In this document: positions 8,131 to 15,429 of the stretch, one piece after another | Position numbering within the stretch: the stretch's first letter is position 1 | Layout of the letters: every line of letters begins with the position of its first letter | Assembly (NCBI RefSeq): GCF_001667505.1 | Contig: NZ_LZHZ01000023.1 | Span: 1 to 64,000, forward strand | Direction of reading: 5' to 3' | Length of the DNA stretch: 64,000 bases | Origin: Mycobacterium sp. ACS1612 | GTDB lineage: Bacteria > Actinomycetota > Actinomycetes > Mycobacteriales > Mycobacteriaceae | Program-made: the position numbers and the translations under genes | Notes under the pieces: generated by a model | What the model was told of the DNA's origin: nothing | The model's input: only the letters and a program-made list of their open reading frames with translations | Databases searched by the model: none

Positions 8131-8441
8131 ATGCGCGCGATGGTGTACCGCGGCCCGTACAAGGTGCGGGTGGAGGAGAAGGCTCCTCCGAAGATCGAGC
8201 ACCCCAACGATGCGATCGTGCGCGTGCAGCGCGCGGCGATCTGCTCACGCTGCGGATGAACCAATGCCCGGTGAAACGCCAGTGGCCGCGGCTGCTGTCG
8301 CACATCCAGAACGGTTATCTCAAGCCGAGTGACATTGTCACGCACCGCATTCCGCTCGAACACATCGCCGACGCCTACCACATCTTCTCGGCCAAACTCG
8401 ACGGCTGCATCAAGCCGGTCATCGTGCCATCGGCCGCCTGA
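8131..8441 (+). pseudogene. Zinc-type alcohol dehydrogenase remnant with internal deletion
   Basis: The first 36 codons (M-R-A-M-V-Y-R-G to V-Q-R-A-A-I-C) match the start of medium-chain zinc alcohol dehydrogenases, with a good GAGGAGG ribosome-binding site. The frame then ends at a TGA (8257-8259). From about 8235 in another frame, a C-terminal segment reads C-P-V-K-R-Q-W-P-R, then D-I-V-T-H-R-I-P-L-E-H-I, then H-I-F-S-A-K-L-D-G and the final P-V-I-V-P. This is the end of the same family. Roughly the central 270-300 residues, including zinc ligands and the NAD-binding fold, are missing. It is a deletion pseudogene, and the flanking hypothetical gene 17 nt downstream was probably its operon partner. 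Confidence 0.8.
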
Positions 8442-8457
8442 ACATCGGAGCGCACAC

Positions 8458-9024
8458 ATGCCGTACACCGCAGAACGCCCGCAACAGCCCGACATCGACG
8501 AACTCCGGACCCGCATCCCCGGCTGGGGGGTCGACCTGGATCCCAAGGACCGGCCCGCGGTGCCCAAGATGACCTACGATCCCGAATCCACCGGTGCGCA
8601 TTGGCATTTCCCCGACCGGCAACCCGAGGGCTCACCGCGTGAGCGGTCCATCGAGCACAAATTCCTGACGCCGGTGTTCGGCACCTCGGCGCCGCTGCGG
8701 GGGCTGTCCGGCAAGATCCGCCGGTTCGCGTACCGGCGCTACAGCGAGGGTCGGGCGGCGCACTGGCTGCTGCTCATCGCGGCCGACCGCGTCGACGCGG
8801 CCGAAAATCATCTGCGGTCGTTCGCCACGCTGCACCCGGACAATCCCTTCACCGAGACCGGTATTCGCAGTGAATTCACCCACGGCGGCGTGCGCGCACG
8901 CGCGGCGAGCAGGCGTGCTGATCGCAACCACACATGGATGGATCCGGTGATCATCGCGGCCCCGTGGCTGCTGCCTGTGCTGCCCGCGGTGTGGGCGGCC
9001 AGGAAGTTGAAGCGGCGCGGCTAG
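8458..9024 (+). CDS. Hypothetical protein with C-terminal membrane segment
   Basis: The 188-residue protein starts at the ATG of M-P-Y-T-A-E-R-P. The first 150 residues are polar and include G-W-G-V-D-L-D-P-K-D-R-P and a basic stretch (K-I-R-R-F-A-Y-R-R-Y-S-E-G-R). One hydrophobic segment near the end (V-I-I-A-A-P-W-L-L-P-V-L-P-A-V-W) is followed by a K-L-K-R-R-G basic tail, so it is probably membrane-anchored at the C-terminus. I do not recognise the family. It lies directly after the alcohol dehydrogenase remnant and overlaps the next convergent gene by 4 nt. Confidence 0.65.
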   Translation: MPYTAERPQQPDIDELRTRIPGWGVDLDPKDRPAVPKMTYDPESTGAHWHFPDRQPEGSPRERSIEHKFLTPVFGTSAPLRGLSGKIRRFAYRRYSEGRAAHWLLLIAADRVDAAENHLRSFATLHPDNPFTETGIRSEFTHGGVRARAASRRADRNHTWMDPVIIAAPWLLPVLPAVWAARKLKRRG

Positions 9025-9356
9025 TTTTTCAGCAGTTCGTCGAGTCTTGCGAGGAACTCCTTCGGCCGCTGCGGGGTGAAGGCGGGCTTGGGCCGGGCGC
9101 CTTCCACGTCGAGCGTCACCAGCGTCGACTTGATCGGCCGCCACACGTCCAACGGCAGCCACCGACGAAAGTCCGAGCTGCCCCAGATGCGGAACCGCTC
9201 GGTGAACAAGCCCAGCGGTTCGGCCTTGTAGCCCCGGATCGATCGCAATGGGATTATTTTCGAGGTTCCCGACGGAAAGTGGTAACGCCGCAACGTGATT
9301 GCCTCCTGATCCAGTTGGATCAGGCCGTCGTCGTAGTACTGGCGCGGACCACTCAC
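9021..9356 (-). CDS. Small PH-like beta-rich hypothetical protein
   Basis: The 111-residue protein starts at a GTG whose GTGA overlaps the stop of the upstream Rieske/MBL gene, so it is translationally coupled to it. Alternating strands such as I-T-L-R-R-Y-H-F-P-S-G-T-S-K-I-I-P and R-F-R-I-W-G, and a terminal helix F-L-A-R-L-D-E-L-L-K, resemble bacterial PH-type domains. There is no membrane segment or catalytic motif. Coupling suggests a role with the Rieske/MBL protein, but its function is unknown. Confidence 0.7.
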   Translation of the reverse strand: MSGPRQYYDDGLIQLDQEAITLRRYHFPSGTSKIIPLRSIRGYKAEPLGLFTERFRIWGSSDFRRWLPLDVWRPIKSTLVTLDVEGARPKPAFTPQRPKEFLARLDELLKN

Positions 9357-10909
9357 TTACGCTCGCTCCGAAGCTGGTGGCCCTTGGTGGTCAGGCACCG
9401 TCCGGTCTCGAGGTTCCATTCCCAGCCGTGCAGATTGCACGTCAGCTTGTCGCCCTCGACCACACCGAACTTCGACAGGTCGGCTTTCAGATGCGGGCAC
9501 CGCCGCTGAATCTCCCAGCCGCCCAACGTGATTGATGCGGTGTCGTCGTGTGCCTCGGCGAACCAACCGTCGGCGTAGGCGATCCGCTCATCGGTGAGGC
9601 ACTTGAAAAACGTGTACAGGTACTCGTTGTAGCCACCGACCCGCCAGGCGGAGAACCGGGTGGACAAAAAGATGGTGTTCACCCAGTCCGGTTCGTTGTC
9701 GCGCAGCACGGTGCGCACCAACTCCGGCGGTATGCCGAACCCGTAGCGGAATTTCTCGTCGGGAATCGGTTCGCGCACCACCCGTTTCGGAAAGTCGAGC
9801 ACGACGGTTTCCTGATGGCCTTGACCGTTCAGCCGTAGTTCGACGGGGTATCCGATGCCGTCGCAGATCTGGTCGCTCTGCAGCATGATCGGCTCGAGCA
9901 CCAAACGCAGCGGCTCCAGTAGCGGTTCCCCGGCGGCGGGCGCCCAGTTTGCCTTCTCCGCGGACAGCACCGGCGCCATCCGTTCGGCGTAGTCCGCGAT
10001 GTAGTCGGCCTTGCCGGTGGTGAAGATCGTCTCGGGGTCCGGCACCGGATGCGTCAGTGAATTCAGTTGCGAGCCGGCGAAATCCGCCGTCGAACCGGGG
10101 ATCATCAGCAACCCGCCATCGTGTCCGTGTGACCGCATCTGGCCGAGGAACACCACCTGGTCGGGGAAGATGTTCGCCGGATCGCCGTGGTCGTCGTTGA
10201 GGTGGCGCAGGTCAGGATCGAGGAAGCACGGTGGACCTGCCGACGGCACCACCCACGTGGCGCCGACCTGGGCGATGTACTGACGGCAGCGGTCCATCTG
10301 GCGCTGGCGCTTCTGGGTGCCGAACGCCTCTTTCGCGCGCGCAGGCATGTCGTAGACCATCGGGTACCAGATCGCGCCGGAGTACTGCAGCATGTGTACG
10401 TCGACCTGACCGAAGTCGGCGTGCAGCACGTCGAGGTCGACGGGGCGTGCGTCATTCATGTTGAAGCACACCGTTTCTCCGTCGTCGACCACCAGACCGG
10501 AGTCGCCGATTGGGCCGTCGGCGGGCGCACGCAACGCGATGATCATCACGTCGAGATCGCCCTTGGGCCCACTGACACGGTGCTTGACCGAGTCCGTGGT
10601 CTCGAAGAAGCGGTGGAAGCCGACCTTCTCGAGTTCCCTCTGCAGATCGGGCACCGGGAAGTCGGGCAGCAGCACGACCGCGTCCTTGTTCACGTGCTCG
10701 CGCAGGTTCTTCGGATCGAAGTGATCGCGGTGCAGGTGCGACACGTAGAGGTAGTCGACGTCGCCCAGCGCGTCCCAGTCCAGCCCGCTGTTGTCGGGGA
10801 ACGGGAACCACGACGCGAAATACGCTGGGTTGACCCACGGGTCGCACAAGATGCTTCCGGCCTTCGTGTCGATCCGGAAACCGGCATGCCCGACGCTCGT
10901 GACCTGCAC
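9353..10909 (-). CDS. Metallo-beta-lactamase-fold hydrolase fused to a Rieske [2Fe-2S] domain (Rv3818 type)
   Basis: The 518-residue protein starts with GTG after an AAAGGG ribosome-binding site. The N-terminal half (residues 1 to about 280) is a metallo-beta-lactamase fold: V-G-H-A-G-F-R-I, then S-H-L-H-R-D-H-F-D (HxHxDH metal motif), then later D and H ligands. The C-terminal domain (about 430-510) is Rieske, with C-P-H (CxH) and C-N-L-H-G-W (CxxH) clusters that bind [2Fe-2S]. CMP-N-acetylneuraminate hydroxylases combine the same two domains in the reverse order. It resembles Rv3818 in length and place. The substrate is unknown; redox-assisted hydrolysis or oxygenation is inferred only from the domains. 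Confidence 0.85.
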   Translation of the reverse strand: MQVTSVGHAGFRIDTKAGSILCDPWVNPAYFASWFPFPDNSGLDWDALGDVDYLYVSHLHRDHFDPKNLREHVNKDAVVLLPDFPVPDLQRELEKVGFHRFFETTDSVKHRVSGPKGDLDVMIIALRAPADGPIGDSGLVVDDGETVCFNMNDARPVDLDVLHADFGQVDVHMLQYSGAIWYPMVYDMPARAKEAFGTQKRQRQMDRCRQYIAQVGATWVVPSAGPPCFLDPDLRHLNDDHGDPANIFPDQVVFLGQMRSHGHDGGLLMIPGSTADFAGSQLNSLTHPVPDPETIFTTGKADYIADYAERMAPVLSAEKANWAPAAGEPLLEPLRLVLEPIMLQSDQICDGIGYPVELRLNGQGHQETVVLDFPKRVVREPIPDEKFRYGFGIPPELVRTVLRDNEPDWVNTIFLSTRFSAWRVGGYNEYLYTFFKCLTDERIAYADGWFAEAHDDTASITLGGWEIQRRCPHLKADLSKFGVVEGDKLTCNLHGWEWNLETGRCLTTKGHQLRSERK

Positions 10910-10948
10910 AAATACCCTTTCGCTGCGATGTGTCTGCTCGCGGCGAGT

Positions 10949-11271
10949 CTAGCCCGCCAGCGGATCCTCCTCGTCCCACGCCAGCCGGTTTCAGGTTATC
11001 CGGTCGACGTCCGGCGCGACGCCGTAGGCATCCAGCAGCGCTTCCGCGAACCCGCCAGGCCCGTCGGTCGGGAAGTTCCAGTCCAGCGACAAGGTCGCGA
11101 TGGCTCGGCTGGCGGGGCGTCGTCAGGCACCGGCGTATAGTGCCGGGTCCAGCGCAGCCGCGGCCCCTCGGCGGCCAGCAGGTGCGCAAGCGCATCGGGG
11201 TTACACCTTGACGTACTCTCGTCCGCAGCAACCTGACGCCCTGCCGCGATGTGCTCGACGATCTCCGACAT
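10949..11271 (-). pseudogene. Degraded aminoglycoside-phosphotransferase-like gene (Rv3817 position)
   Basis: An ATG-initiated segment (M-S-E-I-V-E-H-I-A-A-G to R-H-Y-T) is followed, after a frame change near 11100, by a C-terminal phosphotransferase-like stretch. That stretch reads L-S-L-D-W-N-F-P-T-D-G, then F-A-E-A-L-L-D-A-Y-G-V, then D-R-I-T. It is interrupted by TGA at 10991-10993 and continues N-R-L-A-W-D-E-E-D-P to a TAG. The HGDxHxxN catalytic loop is absent. In M. tuberculosis this slot between the Rv3818-type gene and the acyltransferases holds Rv3817, a phosphotransferase in the matching orientation. The remnant reading is an inference from weak similarity and synteny. Confidence 0.45.
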
Positions 11272-11297
11272 CGGTTCGTCAGGAACGCTCCCACGAC

Positions 11298-11303
11298 TAG
11301 GCT
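11298..11303 (+). promoter_or_regulatory. Candidate -10 of a leaderless promoter for the acyltransferase pair
   Basis: TAGGCT fits TANNNT and ends 7 nt before the GTG at 11311, which supports this start over upstream alternatives. Confidence 0.45.
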
Positions 11304-11310
11304 GCCTGAT

Positions 11311-12087
11311 GTGGAACCGGTATACGGCACAGTCATCCAGCTCGCCCGCCTGGTGTGGCGCGTGCAGGGACTCAAGTTCACCATTACCGGCGTAGAGAAC
11401 CTGCCGCGCACCGGCGGCGCCGTTGTCGCGATCAACCACACCAGCTATTTCGACTTCACCTTCGCCGGGCTGCCCGCCTACAAGCAGCACCTCGGCCGCA
11501 AGGTCCGTTTCATGGCGAAGAAAGAGGTCTTCGACCACAGGATCACCGGCCCGATCATGCGCAGTCTGCGGCACATCGAGGTGGACCGCGACAGTGGCGC
11601 TGCGTCGTTCGACCACGCCTGCCAGGCGCTGAAGGCCGGCGAACTGGTCGGCGTCTACCCGGAAGCCACCATCAGCCGCAGCTTCGAGATCAAGGAGTTC
11701 AAGTCGGGTGCGGCGCGCATGGCGATCGCCGCTGACGTGCCCATCGTGCCGCACATCGTCTGGGGCGCCCAGCGCATCTGGACCAAGGACCACCCCAAGA
11801 AGATGTGGCGGCCGAAGGTGCCGATCTCGGTGGCGGTGGGCGAGCCGATCATGCCGACGCTGCCCGCCGCGGAGCTCACCGCACTGCTGCACTCCCGGAT
11901 GCAGCATCTGCTGGAGCGCGTGCAAGACGAATACGGTCCGCACCCCCCCGGCGAGTTCTGGGTGCCCCACCGGCTCGGCGGCGGTGCGCCGACGCTGGCC
12001 GAGGCCAACCGGATGGACGCCCAGGAAGCAGCCGAAAAAGCCGCCCGCCGCGCGCAACGGGCCGACCCCACCGGGGCGCCGGGGTAG
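11311..12087 (+). CDS. 1-acylglycerol-3-phosphate acyltransferase family protein (PlsC-like), copy 1
   Basis: The 258-residue protein shows the PlsC acyltransferase motifs. These are N-H-T-S-Y-F-D-F (NHxxxxD motif I, about residues 44-51), an intermediate M-A-K-K-E-V-F, G-V-Y-P-E-A-T-I-S-R-S (motif III, E-G/A-T type) and V-P-I-V-P-H-I-V-W-G (motif IV). Such enzymes transfer acyl chains to lysophosphatidate-like acceptors at the membrane. The GTG start aligns with the start of the downstream paralogue (V-E-P-V-Y against M-E-P-V-F). It is 5 nt from that paralogue and is one of the Rv3814c-Rv3816c group. Confidence 0.9.
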   Translation: MEPVYGTVIQLARLVWRVQGLKFTITGVENLPRTGGAVVAINHTSYFDFTFAGLPAYKQHLGRKVRFMAKKEVFDHRITGPIMRSLRHIEVDRDSGAASFDHACQALKAGELVGVYPEATISRSFEIKEFKSGAARMAIAADVPIVPHIVWGAQRIWTKDHPKKMWRPKVPISVAVGEPIMPTLPAAELTALLHSRMQHLLERVQDEYGPHPPGEFWVPHRLGGGAPTLAEANRMDAQEAAEKAARRAQRADPTGAPG

Positions 12088-12092
12088 CGCGT

Positions 12093-12857
12093 ATGGAGCC
12101 GGTCTTCCGCACACTGGAGATTGTGGTCAGCACCGCGACCAAGGTCATCGGGACGAAGATCACCTACGAGGGTCTGGAACACATCCCCGAACGCGGCGGT
12201 GCCGTGATCGCGATCAACCACACCAGCTATGTGGACTGGTGGCCCGCGGCGCTGGCGGCATACCAGCGGCGCCGCCGAATGCGCTTCATGATCAAGGCCG
12301 AGATGCAGGACGTGAAGATCGTCAACTTTTTGATCAAGCACTCCGGCACCATCCCGGTCGACCGCACCGCAGGCGCAGGCGCCTACGGGGTGGCCGTGGA
12401 ACACCTGCGGGCCGGTGAGATCGTCGGCGTCTACCCAGAAGCCACCATCAGCCGCAGCTTCGAGCTCAAGGAGTTCAAGACCGGCGCGGCCAGGATGGCC
12501 AGGGACGCCGACGTGCCGATCATCCCGATGATCGTGTGGGGCGCGCACCGCCGCTGGACCAAAGACCATCCAAAAGACATGCGGCGCAGGAGCAAAATTC
12601 CGATCACCGTCGCGGTCGGGCCGCCGTTCGGCGCCGCCGAGACCATCGACGCGACCAGCGCCGCCATTCGCGAGGCGATGACCTCGCTGCTGCACAAGGT
12701 GCAGCTCGACTACCCGCATCCCGAGGGCGCGTACTGGGTGCCCCGCAGGCTGGGCGGCTCCGCCCCGACGTTGGAGCGGGCCAAACAGCTCGACGAGGCC
12801 GAGTTGGCCGAACGCGCGCGCAAGCGGGCCGAGCGGGAAGCGAAGAGCCACCGGTGA
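12093..12857 (+). CDS. 1-acylglycerol-3-phosphate acyltransferase family protein (PlsC-like), copy 2
   Basis: This 254-residue paralogue of the preceding gene has N-H-T-S-Y-V-D-W as motif I, F-M-I-K-A-E-M, G-V-Y-P-E-A-T-I-S-R-S and V-P-I-I-P-M-I-V-W-G. Both proteins end in Ala/Arg/Glu-rich helical tails. The pair arose by tandem duplication. M. tuberculosis has three copies here, so one is missing or never formed in this lineage. The stop overlaps the GTG of the HAD hydrolase by 4 nt, giving a three-gene coupled operon. A role in phospholipid or envelope lipid acylation is inferred from the family. Confidence 0.9.
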   Translation: MEPVFRTLEIVVSTATKVIGTKITYEGLEHIPERGGAVIAINHTSYVDWWPAALAAYQRRRRMRFMIKAEMQDVKIVNFLIKHSGTIPVDRTAGAGAYGVAVEHLRAGEIVGVYPEATISRSFELKEFKTGAARMARDADVPIIPMIVWGAHRRWTKDHPKDMRRRSKIPITVAVGPPFGAAETIDATSAAIREAMTSLLHKVQLDYPHPEGAYWVPRRLGGSAPTLERAKQLDEAELAERARKRAEREAKSHR

Positions 12858-13666
12858 CACCTGACCTGATTGCCACCGACGTGGACGGCACGCTGCTCGA
12901 CGACGACGAGAAGGTCACCGCGCGCACCCGTGACGCCGTCACCGCCGCCGTCGACGCGGGCGCCCAATTCGTGCTGGCCACCGGCAGGCCGCCACGCTGG
13001 GTGCGGCCGGTTGTCGATGCGCTCGGCTTCGCGCCAATGGCGGTGTGCGCCAACGGCGCAGTGATCTACGACCCCTCGGCTGACCGGATCGTGACTGCGC
13101 GCACGCTGTCGAGCGACGTGCTGGCCGAACTGGCCGAGATCGCCACCCGCGTCATCCCCGGCTCAGGCCTCGCCGTCGAGCGGGTCGGCACCAGCGCCCA
13201 CGACGCGGCCACCCCGCAGTTCGTCAGCTCTCCGGGGTACGAACACGCCTGGCTCAACCCCGACAACACCGAGGTGTCCATCGAGGACCTGCTCAGCGCG
13301 CCCGCGGTCAAGCTGCTGATCCGCAAGGCAGGCGCGCGCAGCTCCGACATGGCCGATGTACTCGCGAAACACATTGGGCTGGAGGGCGATATCACCTACT
13401 CCACCAACAACGGGCTGATCGAGATCGTCCCGCTGGGTATCAGCAAGGCCACCGGCGTCGAGGAACTCGCGCGCCCCCTCGGCATCACCGCGGAGGGTGT
13501 GGTCGCCTTCGGCGACATGCCCAACGACGTTCCGATGCTGCACTGGGCCGGCCTCGGCGTGGCAATGGGCAACGCCCACCCGCACGCCGTCGCGGCCGCC
13601 GACGAGGTCACCGCGCCGAATACCGAAGACGGCCTCGCCCGCATCCTGGAACGGTGGTGGCCCTGA
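12854..13666 (+). CDS. Cof-type HAD-superfamily phosphatase (Rv3813c type)
   Basis: The 270-residue protein opens with I-A-T-D-V-D-G-T-L-L-D, the HAD motif I (DxDGT). It has an L-A-T-G-R-P motif II and a late F-G-D-M-P-N-D motif IV, with a C2-type cap between (about residues 85-190). Cof/YidA-type HADs dephosphorylate sugar phosphates, flavin nucleotides and similar small molecules. The GTG start overlaps the preceding acyltransferase stop. It ends 3 nt from the convergent amidase gene. Substrate not predictable. Confidence 0.92.
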   Translation: MTPDLIATDVDGTLLDDDEKVTARTRDAVTAAVDAGAQFVLATGRPPRWVRPVVDALGFAPMAVCANGAVIYDPSADRIVTARTLSSDVLAELAEIATRVIPGSGLAVERVGTSAHDAATPQFVSSPGYEHAWLNPDNTEVSIEDLLSAPAVKLLIRKAGARSSDMADVLAKHIGLEGDITYSTNNGLIEIVPLGISKATGVEELARPLGITAEGVVAFGDMPNDVPMLHWAGLGVAMGNAHPHAVAAADEVTAPNTEDGLARILERWWP

Positions 13667-13669
13667 CGG

Positions 13670-15286
13670 TCACGCCGGACTGATCGGACGGAACCGCTCG
13701 AGCTGAATCGGCTCGGCCTCGGTCGACGGCGGTGGCAATTCCAGTGGCACACCGTCGATCACCCGGGTGACTGTGCCCTTCTCGCGGTCGAAGTTCAGCG
13801 TGCCGTGCTGGAAGTTCTGCACAATCCACTGCGGCTCCTGGATCTCGCCGCTGGTGGGCAGTCCCAGCGCCCCGCGCTCGAAGCCCAGTGAGCCCCACGC
13901 CTTGTAGATCGCACCGGTGACAGGTTCGGCGCCGCTCGGCGGGGACCAGTAGATCGCACCGTGATCGAACGTGACGTAACGAGTGTCCGCCTCGCCGGAC
14001 GCCTCCGGTGAGGTCGGTGCACCGAGCATGCTGTTCATTCCGCCCATCGCGTCCCAGCGCGCGAAAATTGCCCCACCACGCAGGGATTCGGCGAGTTCCT
14101 CGGGGCCCGGCGGGGCGTTGAACCGCGCCGCGATGTCACGGACCCGGTCCATCAGCGCGTACGCCGCATTGCCGGGACAATCGGTGTTGCCGACGTCGCG
14201 GTGGGTGAAAATGGTCGGCAGTGTCGGCGTCGCACCGGCCGGGAACTTGGTGAAAGACCCTCCCGCGGAAGGCAATACGACGGTGCCGCGGGGATCGATG
14301 TGGTCGAGGCTCAGCCGCCAGCCGATCAACCGGGCGGTGTTGCGCAGTTGGATCGGGGTGGGCGGGACGACGTCGAAGTCGCCCAGCATCGCCACGCCCC
14401 AGGTGTTGCGGTTGAAGCCGCCGGTGTGCGAGCCCTCGACCGGCTTGTCCATGCCGCCCGCGCGGCCCTCGAAGACCTGGCCGTACTTGTCCACCAGCGC
14501 GTTGTAGGCGATGTCGCACCAGCCCAGTGTGCGGGTGTGGTACTCGTAGATCGACCGGACGATGCCAGCCGAATCCTCGGGGGCGTAGTCGTTGCTACCC
14601 GCGGTGTGGTGCACGATCGCAGCCCGAATGCCGTTGTCGTACACCGTATTTCCGCACCGCATCCCCTCATCGGCGCCCCACTGCGCGCGGCTGATGATGT
14701 GCGGCGGCTGCCCGGGGACGGTGGCGGCCGACGGCAGCGGCAGCGTGTCCACCGGGGCCTGCGGCGGGCTGATCAGCACCGCGTTGATGTTCTGAGCGAA
14801 CGGCTGCTCGACGTTTGCGGGCACATAGCCCAGCGTCGGCTTCGCAGGCACCGCCTTCAGCGCTGGTGCGGTCGGCGCCGCTCCGGCCGGGCGGGTGACC
14901 GAGATCTGCACCGTGGTGGTGCGACCGACGAAGATCGGCTCGGTGCCGCGCGGCGTCGGCGAGTCCGGGCCGACGCCCTGAAGCGTCTCGGCCTCATACC
15001 AGGGTCCCCACGACCCATCGGCCTTCTTGGCCCGCACTTTCGCCGTGGTGCCGGTGAGGTCCTCCGCGGTCAGCGCGACCATCGAGAACGGCGTGTCCTG
15101 ATGCACTTCGCGCACGGTCTCGCCGCCGCCGACCCCGGTCAGCGGTTGCTGGGTCAGTTGCGGCGCCTGGCTCGCCTGCTTGTCGTCGCGGCCGTCAGGC
15201 AACCCGTTGATTGCGAACGGCAGCATCACGACTGTCGCCGCTAGTGCGGTGAACAGCAGCGACGGCGCGGGGCGACGGCACGGCAC
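13670..15286 (-). CDS. Exported PGRP-type N-acetylmuramoyl-L-alanine amidase with LGFP repeats (Rv3811 type)
   Basis: The 538-residue protein has an N-terminal signal or anchor (S-L-L-F-T-A-L-A-A-T-V-V-M-L-P-F-A). A beta-rich N-terminal module comes next. It is followed by a zinc amidase domain with I-V-H-H-T-A-G-S-N-D-Y and T-H-R-D-V-G-N-T-D-C-P-G ligands, cutting the bond between muramic acid and L-alanine in peptidoglycan. C-terminal LGFP repeats (for example G-A-L-G-L-P-T-S) are cell-wall-binding. Length matches Rv3811 (539). The start is a GTG with TAACAT 6 nt upstream, consistent with leaderless expression. The gene is preceded by the erp gene on the same strand. Confidence 0.92.
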   Translation of the reverse strand: MPCRRPAPSLLFTALAATVVMLPFAINGLPDGRDDKQASQAPQLTQQPLTGVGGGETVREVHQDTPFSMVALTAEDLTGTTAKVRAKKADGSWGPWYEAETLQGVGPDSPTPRGTEPIFVGRTTTVQISVTRPAGAAPTAPALKAVPAKPTLGYVPANVEQPFAQNINAVLISPPQAPVDTLPLPSAATVPGQPPHIISRAQWGADEGMRCGNTVYDNGIRAAIVHHTAGSNDYAPEDSAGIVRSIYEYHTRTLGWCDIAYNALVDKYGQVFEGRAGGMDKPVEGSHTGGFNRNTWGVAMLGDFDVVPPTPIQLRNTARLIGWRLSLDHIDPRGTVVLPSAGGSFTKFPAGATPTLPTIFTHRDVGNTDCPGNAAYALMDRVRDIAARFNAPPGPEELAESLRGGAIFARWDAMGGMNSMLGAPTSPEASGEADTRYVTFDHGAIYWSPPSGAEPVTGAIYKAWGSLGFERGALGLPTSGEIQEPQWIVQNFQHGTLNFDREKGTVTRVIDGVPLELPPPSTEAEPIQLERFRPISPA

Positions 15287-15292
15287 GGACCG

Positions 15293-15298
15293 ATGTTA
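15293..15298 (-). promoter_or_regulatory. Candidate -10 of a leaderless amidase promoter
   Basis: On the minus strand TAACAT (TANNNT) ends 6 nt before the GTG start of the amidase gene. Confidence 0.45.
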
Positions 15299-15361
15299 CG
15301 TATGTGTCAGTTGTTACCGGTGTTTCGACACGGTGGTTACGTCGACTAATGCACGCCGCAA

Positions 15362-15417
15362 CCTGCAACGGCACCGCAGAGCTCGGGGGCTGGTCTGCGG
15401 TGCCGTCTGGTTGCAGG
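15362..15417 (-). terminator. Long stem-loop downstream of erp
   Basis: CCTGCAAC plus GGCACCGCAGA on one side pairs perfectly with TCTGCGGTGCC and GTTGCAGG on the other. The two stem parts are separated by a 5-nt bulge (gtctg), and a 13-nt loop caps the structure: 19 bp in all. It begins 13 nt past the erp stop. No T-tract follows on either strand, so it is a mycobacterial-type terminator or an mRNA-stability element; it also lies 76 nt upstream of the amidase start. Confidence 0.7.
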
Positions 15418-15429
15418 ACTATTGCCGAA

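Noticed and set aside
10996..12114. 372-codon minus-strand frame covering the first acyltransferase
   Set aside because: The part beyond 11311 is a shadow of the acyltransferase; only the last section (below 11271) may be a remnant and is listed as such.
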